Notes: a model not told the origin generated them from the sequence alone. 64,000 bases of DNA from Calycina herbarum (GCA_001414485.1 LLEY01000036.1:62001-126000); one strand, 5' to 3'. Shown: positions 35,284 through 47,579, counted from the first letter of the stretch. A program made the numbers and translations.

Positions 35284-37123
35284 ATGCATTTCTTCCTCAT
35301 AAGCGCATTATATGCTTTCAAAGCCACAGCCTTACCAACAAGTATCAGTAACACCAACATCCCCAACATAAACTGTATCCCAACAACCTGGACATCCATA
35401 GCCACCTTCTTCATCGGAAACTACTTCGCCCACGCAACAACCGTCAAAGCCGAGCCAGGCGAAGGTTTCATCTCCCTGGTCATCGCCATCCTAGGAGCTC
35501 TCTTCTTCCCCAGTTCCGGCCTAGTCCGCGGCCTCACAGCCATCTTCCGAAACGCGAAATTCAAGCGAAAGAATTTCCTCGACGCCTTACAGCACAATGA
35601 TTACCAGACTGCTGCCCAGGCCGGAGCTCTATGCATGGTGGTGAGAACGCCCTGTTGGCGGCCCCAAGCCGGAGACGAAGTCACAGACGTGATTCTACGC
35701 CCGAGAGCGAGAGTGAAAATGGATCCGCCAGGGAGGCTTAAGGCCTTTCTCAAACTACGATTAGAGAAGTTTTACGGGAGAGAAAATGGTCGCTCTTTTG
35801 TTCGAGGCGTGGAATTGGCTTCCAATTTTTATCTTTTCACTGAAAGTAGATACTGAGTGAGTCCCTTTCCTACATGATTTTTGCGGTAGGTTTCCTCATT
35901 ATGAAAATAGAACGACAGAAGAGCACCTAGAATCCCCCAAACAACTGGAGATTTTTCGGCCTCCGTGGGTCCAAGAGCGCAGTCGATTTTGGCGATACGA
36001 AGACACCAGTTTGGAGTATGTCCTTCCCACCACCACAATCCAAGGATTTCATGACTTCAAAGACCAAGAGTCGCAATATGCAATCGCACATGTTCCAATG
36101 GATGCTGTTATCCAAATTCCTCAGCGAACTGATATAAGTCCCGACCAAAACACTGCTAGTACTACACGGAATGCGGCAAACCCAGGAATTGTGAGTGGAT
36201 CATTCAGCATTCCCAAAGCTTTGGTGGCGATATTCCAGCTCTTTTACGCGATCTCAACCTTATATCGATCAATAAGTACTGAGATGAACAAGTACGGCTA
36301 CGCGGCATTCTCATTAAGCGTACTTCCATATGCCATAATGTCGCTCTTCAACCTTCTTGGTGGTTTACTTACCCCTGAGTATTCTGCTTTGACGATGGTT
36401 CACTCAGATGTGATGGATGAGGCGATCAAGCGAGGTGCCCAGTTTGATGGTGTCATGGGAGGACTTGTTTCAGTTGCCGATCAAACAACTGCGAAAATTA
36501 AAGTTTTGCCTCCCATAACCAAAGACCAGGATAGTTCCTCTTCTCGATTTTCATATACCCAGGACAAAGAGACAAATGAGTTTCCTGTAATCATCGCGGA
36601 GGTCTATCGAAATCCATCCATGCCCCCATTTATCGCGGGCACGAATGTGAGCACGACTATGCTTGAGGAAGGATCGGACATCCCGCACCTACCGGCGACT
36701 ATACTGGTCCCAACACATTCAAAATTCCGTCGTATTAAAACATACCTAACTGATCTCGACACTAATGTGACTTTTCTAACGGACCTCAACGTGAGCACAT
36801 TCAAGGGCTACAGCGAGCCAAAACCATTCTACTATACCACCCATTTGGCTTGTCTTCTGTACGGTGGATTAGTTTTCGGCATCATCGGAGGGATCTCGAA
36901 ATTCGAAAGGGGGGAAAGCACGTACAGTCAGCGAGTATGGTTGATGCTTTGGTATTCATGGGGGATCGTCATGGGAATTGTACGACAGGACCGTACGTAC
37001 AAAGAATACAGCAGTGTAGGGTTACTTATTACCACGTTCGCTTTCTGTGCGCCTGCTATTGGGGGTCTGGTAGTTGTGGGACAGATGATGAAGGCTTATG
37101 GGACGTGTACTGTTGATTTCTAA
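35284..37123 (+). CDS. Multi-pass membrane protein, function unknown
   Basis: The gene has two exons. The first ATG in frame is 35284 (MHFFLISALYAFKA), which reads like a signal peptide or signal anchor. The intron near 35846-35918 is modelled as GTAGAT...GACAG (73 bp, phase 1). The donor is weak, and a GTGAGT at 35857 lies just after an in-frame stop, so the boundary is uncertain. Hydrophobic segments are WTSIATFFIGNYF, FISLVIAILGALFF, LVAIFQLFYAIS, FSLSVLPYAIMSLFNLLGGLL, ACLLYGGLVFGIIGGIS, VWLMLWYSWGIVMGIV and LLITTFAFCAPAIGGLVVVG. The second exon runs from about 35919 to 37123. The layout matches uncharacterised membrane proteins common in filamentous ascomycetes, from general impression only. 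A transporter role is not supported by any motif. Confidence 0.65.
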
Positions 37124-39570
37124 AATTTAGTAAAAAAGCGCACCACAAGGTGGGCTGTCTTACACTTTTGAGGCTTGGGAAACATACAAAGTCTGCCAAT
37201 TTTCATGTAGGCTGTTTATTGAAACTTCGAGCTCTTCTACATCTCCTCGTCACTGTACTGGTTCATATTAGTTAGTTCGAGTACTCTAAAGGATGCGTGC
37301 GGAGGAGGCTTTTTCTGCGGAAAAACTTCAGTTCGTTTCTGGTTCTGAGAATGTACGGGAGAGTGAGAAGTATAATTATGTGAGTAAAACGAGGGTTTAG
37401 AGAATCCACACGATGCAAAGGAAAATGAGCCATCTAAGGAAGAATTGAAAGCCTTCCGGAACCACGCCTTTTGAAAAAGATAGACGTAGAGAGACAGAAG
37501 CACGCAATTCAAGATAGCTTTGCATTCAGATACAAGAATCCTGGGAGAATACAGACTTTGGACACACGTTGGGATTGGGTAAAACCGGAAAAGAAGCAGT
37601 TCGGAGCCCCTCCCTTGTATCACCCCAATACTCTCTCTGACAAGTACCAAAAATAGAACAAGTATTGTAAGGTATCCCATCATCGTTCAGCGTACACTCA
37701 AATAACGACATTGTAATTGGGGCTTAAATAGAACTGTATTAATCGGCTAAAAGGGTATTAGATTATGAAGCCGAACGATTCTCGCTTCAATCATCCTAGA
37801 CACTTTAGGACGTTATCATTCAACAAATATTGTTCAAGAGAACGACCCTACGTTCTGTAATTTGTGTGGAAGATCCTCCGAGTAAGAAACGAAAACAGGG
37901 TAGTGAGAACGAGAGAGAGTGAGAGAAGTAAATCTCTACGAAAACTTTCGAAAACTCCAAACGTAACTAATTTGGATTCGGAAACACCCTCAAGCCTTGA
38001 AAATTTGTGCGCTTAAATACTCGACGTGCCTCAACGCGCATTCTTGCCCCATTTCCACGGGAAACCGGAAAAATAACGCCCAGAACACAAAAAACATACT
38101 CCATATTAGGGAAATGGCAACAGAGACGCAAACTAGGGGATGAGGGAAAAGCTCATTCGACGGGAATAATTGAGGTGCTTTGAAAAATGGAAGTGCACAA
38201 AGTCCGACAGGGGTATAAATTTTGTGCTTGACATGACGCACTCGCGTCAACTGGAAAACAGAACCCCCCAAGCACTTCAGAGAAGTACATTGTTCTGATA
38301 GCTTTGAGTGATGTTTCACAAACACAAAAAAGCCCCCCCTAGAAAAGGAACCGCAATCAAAAGGCCACAGTGAAACTTGAGAGAACCCTAAACATACCGA
38401 GGAAGAGGCGAAACCATCCCAACAAAGTTGAAGAAAATGTTCTCGATAAGAACTTCGACAGAGGGGTATGTGATGGAAGTGGTCCGGTTTGGTGATGGAG
38501 ATGTGTATGTGTTAAGCATGGAGAAGGAAGCTTTCGGATTTCAAAGAGCGAAAGGGAGAGTGCTTCTGCCGGACAAGGAGGATTGCAGAACTCGGTCGCG
38601 GGTCTTATCTAGCCGGAAAACTGTTGAAGAATGGGTGTTAGTGTGCGTGAAGGTGGTGAGAACTTGGGGTTAGGAACTCACCAGCAACACCTTTCCTCCA
38701 CCCCAAAGCCATCCAGACCATAGCCACAGCCACCCTCAGTAGAACTTGGACTGGCGCAAAAGTGTGTGTGATAGAGGGGTTTACCGTTTTGGTGTGGGTT
38801 GGATAGTGTTGTCGATGGAGAAGAAGGTTGGGAAGAGAGAGAAGAGGACGCGGCGACATACCATGGGAAAACTCCGATGATTCTCTCCGTGCAAACAACC
38901 CTTTACCAAGTTTTACATCGAGTGCGAATACCGCGTCAACCTTTTTGGGCTCCAAGCTGGAAGCCATCCCGACATTGTGCCTCCTCTCTCGACCAGTGGG
39001 CAACAAGACAGAGGACTTCTTTGGCCCAAAGAAAGATTGAACCTACCCCAGGCAAATCAAAGAATAATATGTTTAGAGATTGCATGAGATGATAATTAGC
39101 TCTGATCAAGGACCTGGGAGAGACTCACTCGTAACAAGCTGGTTGACTATGGAGTCCTGGTAAGACTCTCCGGCCTCGCCCCTTGTACACTTGAAGAAAC
39201 ATATCACCCTATAGGTTCAGAACAACGACGTTAATTGACAAGATTTACAAGAATATTTCCTAAAGTGAATAGTCCTTATTTCAACTTACCATATACTACT
39301 TTAGTAAATTGGCTTGTTTGTCCCGGACGTTTCAGAATCATATCTTTTAACAAGTACCATCACGAGGACAGGGGACTCTTACATACAATTCCCGACTTGT
39401 GATTCAGGTCGAGTTCTCCGCGATGATTTGCCTTTCAAGACAAACCTAATCCAAGCGATACTTAAAGTCCAGAGGCATAAATGCTCAAAAAAACTCAAAA
39501 TTGCTACCATCTCAAACAGCAGCTTACCTACAGCCCCCGTCGCAATGTCAATCTCAGCCATTCCACCCAT
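37124..39570. other. 2.4-kb intergenic region, no supported gene
   Basis: Several frames of 60-150 codons overlap on both strands without motifs. One, 37990-38325 minus, contains a single hydrophobic stretch (LVCVSVAISLIWSMFFVFWALFF) but has no further support. Confidence 0.4.
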
Positions 39571-40559
39571 CTAGAGCAAACCCGGAATAATCGCTTTCCT
39601 GCCTGCAACCTTCTCCTCCCCAAACCGTTCAATATACCACTTCCTCCCCGCAATCGCCCTCGGCAACATAGTAGTCACCTCATTAACCAAAAAAGTCCTC
39701 ATAGGCGTAGCCCCCCATCCAGCCATCATCCAATACCCACCCCACTCAATCCACTCACACAAATAATGAGGGAAGAAAATCCACCAAAACAATCCATTTT
39801 TAGGAATCATATACACCTTATGGACCCCCTTCTTCTTTTGTTTATCATCTCCCGCCTCTGCCAATTTCTTGTCGAGATTCCGTTGTGCTGCACGACGGAT
39901 CTCGCGCAGCTCGTCGTCGTGGAAGATGTTGCCTATTAGACCCAGAGCCCAGATCATGAAGCCTAGTTCCATTATCGCGGCGGGTTTGTAGGATGTTGCG
40001 TTTGTGTGCCAGTCTGAGCGGGTTGTTGGGCCGTAGCCGCCGAGGTAGCCGCCGATTGAGAGACCGTTGGAGAGCTGGAACATTATTGCGAAGGACCAGG
40101 AGAGGAAGTGGATAGGGGACATAGAGGGGTTGAGGAGGGGGCAGAGAATTGCTCGGTAGAGGTAGTGGATTACCTGCTTGAATCAATATCTGTATTTTCT
40201 GCGGGGTATTCAAAGGGCTTACGAATAGAGAACCCATGATTATATTCTCCCATGGCAATTCTTTGATTCCGAGTTCCTTTGGGAGGGTATTCATGACGTA
40301 CAACAAGGTTAGGAAACCGGGGACTTCCATGGTGATCCATGCTACCTTTCCGGGAATGTTGAATCTGCTATTGATAGATGTTTTTCCAGCAGGATACCAG
40401 GTGCTCACCCATTGTATGATAGTGATCTAATTGTGTTGGTTAGTGAGATATTTACTTTGTGGCACGGGTGGGACACACCAGAGGGAAGAATTGGAAACCC
40501 CAGACTACGAGTTCCCAACTCTCCTTGGATGGAGGAAGCCAATTCTGAACCAACACCAT
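39571..40559 (-). CDS. Steroid 5-alpha-reductase-family membrane enzyme (3-oxo-5-alpha-steroid 4-dehydrogenase-like)
   Basis: There are three exons on the minus strand: 40559-40479, 40426-40223 and 40173-39571. The introns are 52 bp (GTGTGT...TTAG) and 49 bp (GTAAGC...GCAG), both in phase 0. The product is about 295 residues from the ATG at 40559 (MVLVQNWLPPSKE), which fits the family length. In-frame ATGs at 40652 and 40718 would extend the N-terminus. The family reduces the 4,5 double bond of steroids or related enoyl substrates with NADPH in the ER membrane. The C-terminal domain shows the expected features: VIHYLYRAILCPLL, the amphipathic HDDELREIRRAAQ region, PHYLCEWIEWGGYWMMAGW, and the terminal RKWYIERFGEEKVAGRKAIIPGLL-type ending. 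Multiple hydrophobic segments agree. The true substrate in fungi is unclear. Confidence 0.88.
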
Positions 40560-40809
40560 CTTGTTGTCGATGGGGAATTGTCGAACTGTCAAGTTTGGGG
40601 ATGCGGATTTGTTGTGGTGTCCCTCTGGTGTCGCTGGCGAGACCAAAGTCATGTCGTCAACACAAGATTTAGATGGACCAAGGCGGACGATCGCCCATGG
40701 AATTTGGTAGCCTTGCATGACAGCCTTGTGTGGGGGTGGAGCTGATTGGGGTACCGGTGAGTCCCCGCCCGCCGCCCTCTCGGACTACTCATATCACATA
40801 CAACCCAAT
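40560..40809. promoter_or_regulatory. Shared divergent promoter region
   Basis: About 250 bases separate the preferred start codons of the minus-strand 5-alpha-reductase-family gene and the plus-strand nucleotidyltransferase gene. Because upstream in-frame ATGs exist on both sides (40718 minus, 40717 plus), the true spacing could be shorter. No specific factor site is claimed. Confidence 0.5.
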
Positions 40810-41742
40810 ATGACAACACAGCCTTCAATTGCAGAAATGGGAAGCGCAATCCACTCCTATCGCAACCTCCTCAAATCCTTCTCCTCCTCTCAATCCACAT
40901 TTCGAATTCTCAAAACCTTAGCAGAAGACCGCAAACCCAAACGCCCTCCCCCATCCAAACAAAACACCCTCCACGTCCTCGACTCCTCCTTCAACCCCCC
41001 AACCCTAGCTCACCTCCGAATAGTCCTCACCTCTCTCACAGCAAACCCCCACCCAAGCCGCCTACTCCTCCTCCTCGCAATCCAAAATGCAGACAAAGCT
41101 CCCAAACCCGCTTCCTTCGAGGAGCGATTAGCCCTCCTAGATTACTTTAGAGCCGAAGTGCTAGCTGGTCTTGGGCCCAAGGCTGATCTGGTAGATATCG
41201 ATATTGGCGTGACCAAGCACCCTTATTTTGTGGATAAATCCAAGGATATCGAGCAAGAGGAGATATATAAAACAGGAGATGGAGAAGGGATGGAGCAGGT
41301 TCATTTAATTGGTTATGATACTTTGACGAGGTTACTTTCTCCTAAGTATTATCCCCCGAATCATAAGTTGGATGTCTTGGTGCCGTTTTTGGAGAAGCAT
41401 CGGTTGGAGGTTACGTATCGGACGGATGATTCGTGGGGGGATAGGGAGGCACAGGATGGGTTTATTGAAGGGATTGCGAAGGGGAGGTTGCTTGTCAAGG
41501 AGGGGATGGCTACGGAGGGAGAATGGAAGGAGGGAAGTCTTGAAGAGGTTGGGGGGGTGAGGGAATGGGTTACGGAGGGGAGAATTATTATGGTTGATGG
41601 ACGGCAAGAAGGAGAGGAAGTTATTAGTAGTACGAAAGTCCGGGAAGCTGCGAAAGGGCGAGATGTCGAACGATTGGGAAAGATGGTCCCGGAGAAGGTA
41701 AGTTGGTATATTCGAGATGCGGGACTGTATCGTGATGATTGA
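40810..41742 (+). CDS. POF1/NMNAT-like nucleotidyltransferase
   Basis: Single exon, 310 residues from the ATG at 40810. The open frame extends 31 codons upstream but in poor composition. The N-terminal LDSSFNPPTLAHLRI is the nucleotide-binding motif of the cytidylyltransferase-like / nicotinamide mononucleotide adenylyltransferase superfamily, with TLAH in place of the classical HxGH. EVISSTKVREAAKG near the C-terminus corresponds to the ISSTxxR motif. The central HLIGYDTLTRLLSPKYYPP is the usual GxD segment. Members related to yeast POF1 are larger or more diverged than biosynthetic NMNATs, and their physiological substrate is less certain. Adjacent and divergent to the steroid reductase-like gene, but I see no pathway link. 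Confidence 0.85.
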   Translation: MTTQPSIAEMGSAIHSYRNLLKSFSSSQSTFRILKTLAEDRKPKRPPPSKQNTLHVLDSSFNPPTLAHLRIVLTSLTANPHPSRLLLLLAIQNADKAPKPASFEERLALLDYFRAEVLAGLGPKADLVDIDIGVTKHPYFVDKSKDIEQEEIYKTGDGEGMEQVHLIGYDTLTRLLSPKYYPPNHKLDVLVPFLEKHRLEVTYRTDDSWGDREAQDGFIEGIAKGRLLVKEGMATEGEWKEGSLEEVGGVREWVTEGRIIMVDGRQEGEEVISSTKVREAAKGRDVERLGKMVPEKVSWYIRDAGLYRDD

Positions 41743-42247
41743 GAGACTTGTAAGTGGGCATACCCGTGATGTATATATGAAATTTGATTAATGTTTGACT
41801 AAATCGCGCTTGTTCTAGTAGTCTCTCTGTTTCGTTAAAGGGGCGACCAGCCCCAAGGTAACGTCAAGTTGTCATGAAAGAACTGCCAACAAAGCATTGT
41901 CCTTAATGAACAGATGGGAGGAATCACTTGCAATGTAGGTTCTGGTCTTGATACTACTGGAGGGTAAGTTCGCACCTGTCGTGATATAAGACAATGAATC
42001 TGCAAAATCACGAACATCACTCAAAGCTTTGCTTAATGTACTGAATAGAAACAAGTGAACGGCTTATCACATAATGTTTTAGGAGACTGATTTGGAGGCT
42101 GAGGTTCTTGGTTTGTTGAAGTTGACCAGGAAGTTGACCGCCTGATTTGAATTTCGTCTCTAGAAATGATAGCACGCCATAGCATCCCTTTTCCTCATCC
42201 ACCGAAGTCATTTCAATTATGCAAACCCCGAAAAGAGCTTTGGAGTA
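41743..42247. other. Intergenic region
   Basis: Short overlapping minus-strand frames (41835-42211) lie just downstream of the F-box-like fragment and may be its decayed continuation. No domain can be read with confidence. Confidence 0.3.
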
Positions 42248-42502
42248 CTATTCTAACGATATTTCGGCGTGGACCTTTCGATTGACGCGTAGACTACACG
42301 AACTGCTGTCCTCTCGGAAGGCAGGCTGAAGGCGAAGATATTTTAGCTGAGCAAGAAAAACTTTGTTGCCTGGGATGAGGCAGGAATATCTAAGTGTTCG
42401 AATCTCGACGGGAAGCTCTAGGAACGGAGACTCTGTTTCAACGGAGGTTGGGTTGGACGTCTGAGAGGCGGAGATGTTAGGCGGATGACTGACAACAGAC
42501 AT
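42248..42502 (-). pseudogene. Fragment of an F-box/2EXR-type protein
   Basis: The 84-residue frame contains ESPFLELPVEIRTLRYSCL and SLRVNRKVHAEIS. These recall the FLxLPxEIRxxIYxxLL and LLRVNRQIHxEA motifs of the fungal F-box-like/2EXR proteins, which usually run to 200-400 residues. Here the spacing between motifs is compressed and the frame stops immediately after the second motif. It is probably a truncated or decayed member, though splicing into downstream frames (42017-42211) cannot be ruled out. Such genes are numerous and turn over quickly in fungal genomes. Confidence 0.4.
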
Positions 42503-43702
42503 ATTTATCGATTGAAAGAGGGGGGTTTTTTTGATTATGCAATGTGGTGAGCCCAGGCTGATGTTCAGAATATCTTTGAATGAGTGAGGTTGATAACAGC
42601 TCAGCTCAAGTAAGTTGGCAATTCTGGTGCGGAAACTCGTTTACAGGGAGCATATTACATCAACCAGATTTAAGACCCAATGAATTACCAACAATGCCTC
42701 ACGCATGCGGACCTTATCTCCAGACACTCTTCGTAACCCCACAAGGAAAGAGCGACCTAGACCCTCGCTCCCAACTCAAAATTTAAACTCATTTCTAGGT
42801 CCCTCTATAATTTTCCTCTACCGTTAGCATCCACATTTATTCCAAATTTTCTTGTCTCTGACACGAGGGGTTCTTTTAGCGACTATAATTAATAAATTTT
42901 CTCTGTCTAACAGGTCTCTAATAAACAACGAAAGAGAGGTGCAAATTCAAGTATGTTCGAATACTACTTTTTGATGCTTCTTGATGAGGTTAGATTGGAA
43001 GCCGTCGATTGGTAGAGAGTTGGAGAAATATGATTTTACAAAAACAAGCCTTTCTCTTTTAACCTCTCTCTTCTATTGTTTCGCTGAGTTGAATAGAATC
43101 TTTTTTATTCAATAATTAATATCACGATGAATATTCTGATAGCTTGACGGGGTGACTAGGGAAATGATAACTTTCAACCTACAGTCTCTCTTTTGATCTA
43201 CTTTTCATGCTTTTTATCTTAAAGGAAATTGACTTGACATCCCCTAAAGGAAAACAGTCTCACTAAAATAAAGGGATAAGGGTTCTTCGGTTGTTCTGTT
43301 CCGCATCTCAAGGCTGGACTAGAAACCCAACACCTAGTTTCTGTACACCAATAGGAGATATAGCTGGTAAATACAAATTAGTGTTTTCTTGAGAAGTTTG
43401 AATTGAAAAATGGTAGGAAAGACCAATAAATTGTTGACCTGCCAAGTTTTCCGTTCCAAGAAATGACCGGCGAAAGACAACTTTGTTTTTCCTTAATATA
43501 GTTTAAAGATTCCCAGAGTCATAGCTAGCAGAATTTCGAAGATTCATTTCATAAAAATCCTTAAAAATACCCCGCCTATCCTGAGGCCTTGGATATGAGG
43601 CAGCAAAACAATGAAGTCATCGGCACATTCTGGCCCAACTCTCACTTAAGAAATATTCACTGCGAGGCGCAACGCGACAAGAAATCTAATAAAGTTCGTG
43701 CC
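42503..43702. other. Intergenic region upstream of palA
   Basis: AT-rich with no supported gene. The region 43,000-43,600 contains T-rich tracts. The palA leader begins somewhere before 43703. Confidence 0.4.
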
Positions 43703-46405
43703 ATGTCAAAGTAAGTTCTCTTCCAAAAACATAAACAACCAAAACTAACCATGGATCCCGACAGCAACATCCTCTTCCTCCCGTTCCGCAAAACGAACAG
43801 CCTCGCCCTATCCTCCGCCATTAAACAATACATATCCAGCAAATATGAGCAACACCCCGACATGTTCAAGCAGGACCTGGAGGTCATCGATGCCCTGCGA
43901 CGAGATGCTGTGCATGTGCGCGAACCGCATACGAGTGGGATTAAGAAGATAGCAGCTTATGCGGGGCAGCTTTCCTGGATGGGGGGGAAATTCCCTATCG
44001 ATGTACACACCCAAATCCTGCCAAGTTTGGAGTGGAGAAACTGATGTGATGGCAGATTGGAATCGATTTTGTCTGGTATCCTGCGCTGGGGTATAATGTC
44101 GAACGACCGATTACGGAAAATAACCTCAAATTCGAACTCGCAAACGTTCTTTACAACCTGGCAGCGCTGTACTCGCAGTTAGCTACTGCTTCGAATCGCG
44201 GGACGACAGAGGGGCTGAGAGCGGCATGTAATTACTTTTGTCAAGCTGCGGGGGTTATTCAACATATTAAGACGGATGTCATTCCCGAACTACGAACTAC
44301 CCCGCCAGAAGATATGGACGACAGTACACTTGAATCTCTGGAATATCTGATGTTGGCACAAGCCCAGGAGTGTTTTTGGCAGAAGGCGGTTATGGATGGG
44401 TATAAGGATGCGTCGATTGCGAAGCTGGCTGCTAAGGTCTCAGACTTTTATGGCGCTGCGGGCGATTGGGGGGTTAAGAGTGAGGCTATTAGTTCGGAAT
44501 GGATACATCATACCACGGCGAAGCATCATCATTTTGCGGCTGCTGCGCAGTATAGGCAAGCCTGTGATTGTTTGGAGAAGAGGAAGTATGGAGAGGAGGT
44601 TGCACGGTTGAGGGATAGTATTGCTTGTGTTAATGAAGCTTTGAAAGAGGCGAGATACTTGAACAAGGTGGTTTTGGGTGATTTGAATGGTCTCAAGAAT
44701 AGAGTCACGGAGGATTTGAAACGGGCGGAGAAAGATAACGATTTGATATATCTAAGTCAGTCTTCTAGAAACACGGCGTTGTTTGTATGCTAACCTTCTA
44801 GACCCCGTGCCACCAAAATCAGAGCTCAAGACCCTCGAACGAGCCAATATGGCAGTATCTAAAGTCCCAAAAGAGATTTCAGAACCAGCTAATTTCATTG
44901 GAGATACCAAGGAATTCGGGCCACCACTTTTCGCAAAGCTCGTTCCGTTTGCTGTACATGTTGCTGCCAGTATTTACGAAGAGAGACGAGATCGTCTCGT
45001 TAATGACAATATCATTGCCAAACTCGAAATCCTGACTACGAAAATCCACGATACACTACGATCCCTCAATCTCCCAGGTTCACTCCAAGCGCTGGAAAAA
45101 CCTTTGGGCTTACCACCAACTCTTACCGCACATGCCGAAGAAATCAGACAGGCAGATGCCTTGACAAGATTACAACGATCCTTCTCCGATACCGCAAAAC
45201 TCAAGGCATCAGACGATGGACAATTCGCGGAAGGCAGAGAACTTCTCCAAGCAGAAGCCGCAGAAAACGAAAGACTCCTCATGAAATATGGCACAGACAG
45301 ATGGACACGACTAGATTCTCGCACCGCAGCAGCAAAACTATACGCCCAAGTCGACGAAATAGATGGATATCTCAAAAGCGCAGCCAACAGTGACTCCCTC
45401 GTTCTAACCAAATTCCGCGAATGCGAAGACATGTTACGAATCCTCTCCAGCTCCGACCGAGATATTGGAAATTTCGTCCCCAGCAGTCGCCGTGTAGCCA
45501 TACCCCCAAAACTGGAAGGAGAAGTATCAAGATTACGAAGTAGTCTCAACGATATTTCTCGTCTCGAATCCCGACGGAGGAGGAAAATCGAAGCCCTGCG
45601 CGAAAAGGCAAAAAAAGACGACATAAACAGCAGTATCCTCGCCGAAGCCGCCCGCTTAGAACGTGAATACCCCTCTCAAACCATAGCCGCGGTCCACTTT
45701 GAAGATTTCTTCGAGCAAAGACTCACCAAATATGATGTCGATTCCACATCTTTACAAACTGAGTCTGAAGAACAGGAATTGCTCACCCAAGCGCTTGAGG
45801 AAGCGAACTCGAGGTTTGTAGCGGCGAGAAAAGGAGATACGAGTTCGAGGGAGAGGGAACAGGCGTTGCAGAGGTTGGAGAATGCGTATTTTAAGTACAA
45901 GGAGATTGTGAGTAATTTGGAGGTGGGGAGGAAGTTTTATAATGATTTGGCGAGGATTGTGGGGAGGTTTCGGGATGGGTGTAAGGCTTTTGTTTATGAG
46001 AGAAGGGAGGAGGCGCAGGTTTTGGAGTCGTGAGTTGCCCATTTTCCCTCTTATTTACTCCCCACTTGTAGTCGAATACTAACCCTTGACAGAGAACTCT
46101 TCCTCCCGCCTCTCTCCTCCCTCAGCATGCACCACGCTCCCCCACCTCAGCAAACTATAGGTAATTCCGCCTCACCGCCCCAACAAGTCCCCCATGTCTA
46201 CAACGGTGCCGCAGAAGATATTTCAGCACCAGTCCCTACGAGGAAGAGTATGCAGAGTCCGGGTTTAGCGATGGGAATGGGACCTGGTGGGACTTGGGAT
46301 CCGGCTATGGGAATTAAATTCGGGGGTGGTGCTCCGCCTGGTAATCCGCAGCCGCAGGGTGGGAATCAGACTTGGGATCCGCAGAGGGGGTTTAAATTTG
46401 GCTAG
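43703..46405 (+). CDS. palA: pH-response regulator PalA/Rim20 (BRO1-domain scaffold)
   Basis: There are five exons: 43703-43710, 43765-44002, 44056-44755, 44802-46029 and 46093-46405, giving 828 residues. Exon 1 is only 8 nt; splicing creates MSNNILFLPFRKTNSLALSS, which matches the family N-terminus better than the local ATG at 43751. Introns of 54, 53, 46 and 63 bp have CTAAC branch sites in three cases and phases 2, 0, 1 and 2. In the family, PalA binds ESCRT-III Vps32 through its BRO1 domain and the YPxL motifs of PacC, enabling PacC processing at alkaline pH. Residues 1 to about 380 form the BRO1 domain (EHPDMFKQDLE-type, GIDFVWYPALGY, LESLEYLMLAQAQECFWQKA, HHHFAAAAQYRQA). About 400-730 is the coiled V domain. 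The C-terminus is Pro/Gly-rich with two TWDPxxGxKFG repeats. Confidence 0.92.
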
Positions 46406-47270
46406 GGGAGGGAGAAGAGAGGATGGGAACGGGGATGAGGGGATGAGGGGATTGTATATTTGGAGGTGAGAGGGTTATACGGTCTCTCTTACTAGCTGAA
46501 GTCTTGGTGGACTTTAAATGTTTATTATGATGAGTAAATGAGGGACGAAGAATGAAGAATGAAGCTACGAATTCCCATCTTTTCATGTCATTTGTAGTTG
46601 GGTACACATGCCTTCCCTTTCCCTTGCATTTTCTTTCTTCCCTTGCTACCCCGTCACGTGGCAATCAAAATTCCAGCCATCAGGTCGTTCATCATCCATA
46701 CACCCGCAACACCCATTCTTAGATGTAACTTTATCTGAAGATCTACGAGGACCGAGTAGGTTTAACCAGGAGTAGCATGTATCTGTTTTTGGAATGATCA
46801 TAGGGTTTCTAGTAGTGAAAATGGCGGTTTTACAGGGGAGTTTTTAGTCTATTAAAGGGTAAAATGATGTGCAACAAAATATGCAGGTCGCCTAATATGG
46901 ACGAAAACACGTGAACGGTCAACTACTCTGGATTTCCTACGAGAGGGGAAGTTCAGCAATGTCTCTGGATGAGGAAGTGGAAAGGCAAGTCTTCGATGCT
47001 GGAATGAAAATAATAGTTAGGGAAGTGAGTTTGTGTAATTTTCAAGAAGGCTGAAATGTTGAAACGAGACCTGGTGGTACTGCAGATACGAGAAAAAAGC
47101 AGTGATGAAAAGTGAAAGGTTTAAACTTAGATGTGGGGAATTTAGAGTATGAGGAAAGTCATTAACTACCTCTTAGAAAAAGAAATGGAGTTTCATTTCT
47201 CTTATTTTTTAATTTCATATTACGTGAGTTAGAAAATGTTGGTATGCACAAGTGGTTAGCACTTCCACAT
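46406..47270. other. 3' flank of palA
   Basis: No gene is supported. The first 100 bases are G-rich with repeated GGGGATGAG-type units, and the rest is ordinary intergenic DNA that becomes AT-rich after about 47150. Confidence 0.4.
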
Positions 47271-47333
47271 GCCCTTCTCGCTTAACGAGGAGGGCAGGTA
47301 TTTAAGTAGAACCGAGTACAGCTTGTACTCGGT
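47271..47333. other. Two adjacent strong hairpins
   Basis: The first inverted repeat pairs GCCCTTCTCG with CGAGGAGGGC around a CTTAA loop (47271-47295; 10 bp, one G-T wobble). The second pairs ACCGAGTACA with TGTACTCGGT around GCT (47311-47333; perfect 10 bp). They are 15 bases apart in an otherwise AT-rich stretch, preceded by a weak box-A-like AAGTGGTTAGC. They could be a structured RNA, a decayed tRNA-derived element or part of a solo LTR; none is proven. Confidence 0.5.
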
Positions 47334-47579
47334 ATATATCAACGATAGTTACAACGATAATATCCTCTTTTTGTATTAAGCTATTGACTACCAAGTTAAA
47401 CCAATAGAAAAAGTTATCTCTTTCATTTTAAGTCTTAAAAAGCCTTGGTATCTTTCTAGACTCCAAGTACTAGGAATAAGTTAATCTCACAAAAATACTT
47501 ACCCTAAAGTCCTTTGAAATTTCCAGCTTTTCCCGAACTATTTCTGGAGATACATCCCGGTTATCTAATCCCCTTCAAT

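Noticed and set aside
37990..38325. Minus-strand frame with one transmembrane-like stretch
   Set aside because: A single hydrophobic run in an isolated 111-codon frame without other support is expected by chance.
43751..43764. ATG at 43751 as the palA start
   Set aside because: It lies between a CTAAC branch site and a CAG acceptor. The upstream ATGTCAAA exon gives the family-typical N-terminus.
47248..47333. tRNA gene
   Set aside because: A box-A-like segment is present, but there is no acceptable T-arm or acceptor stem; the two hairpins do not fold into a cloverleaf.
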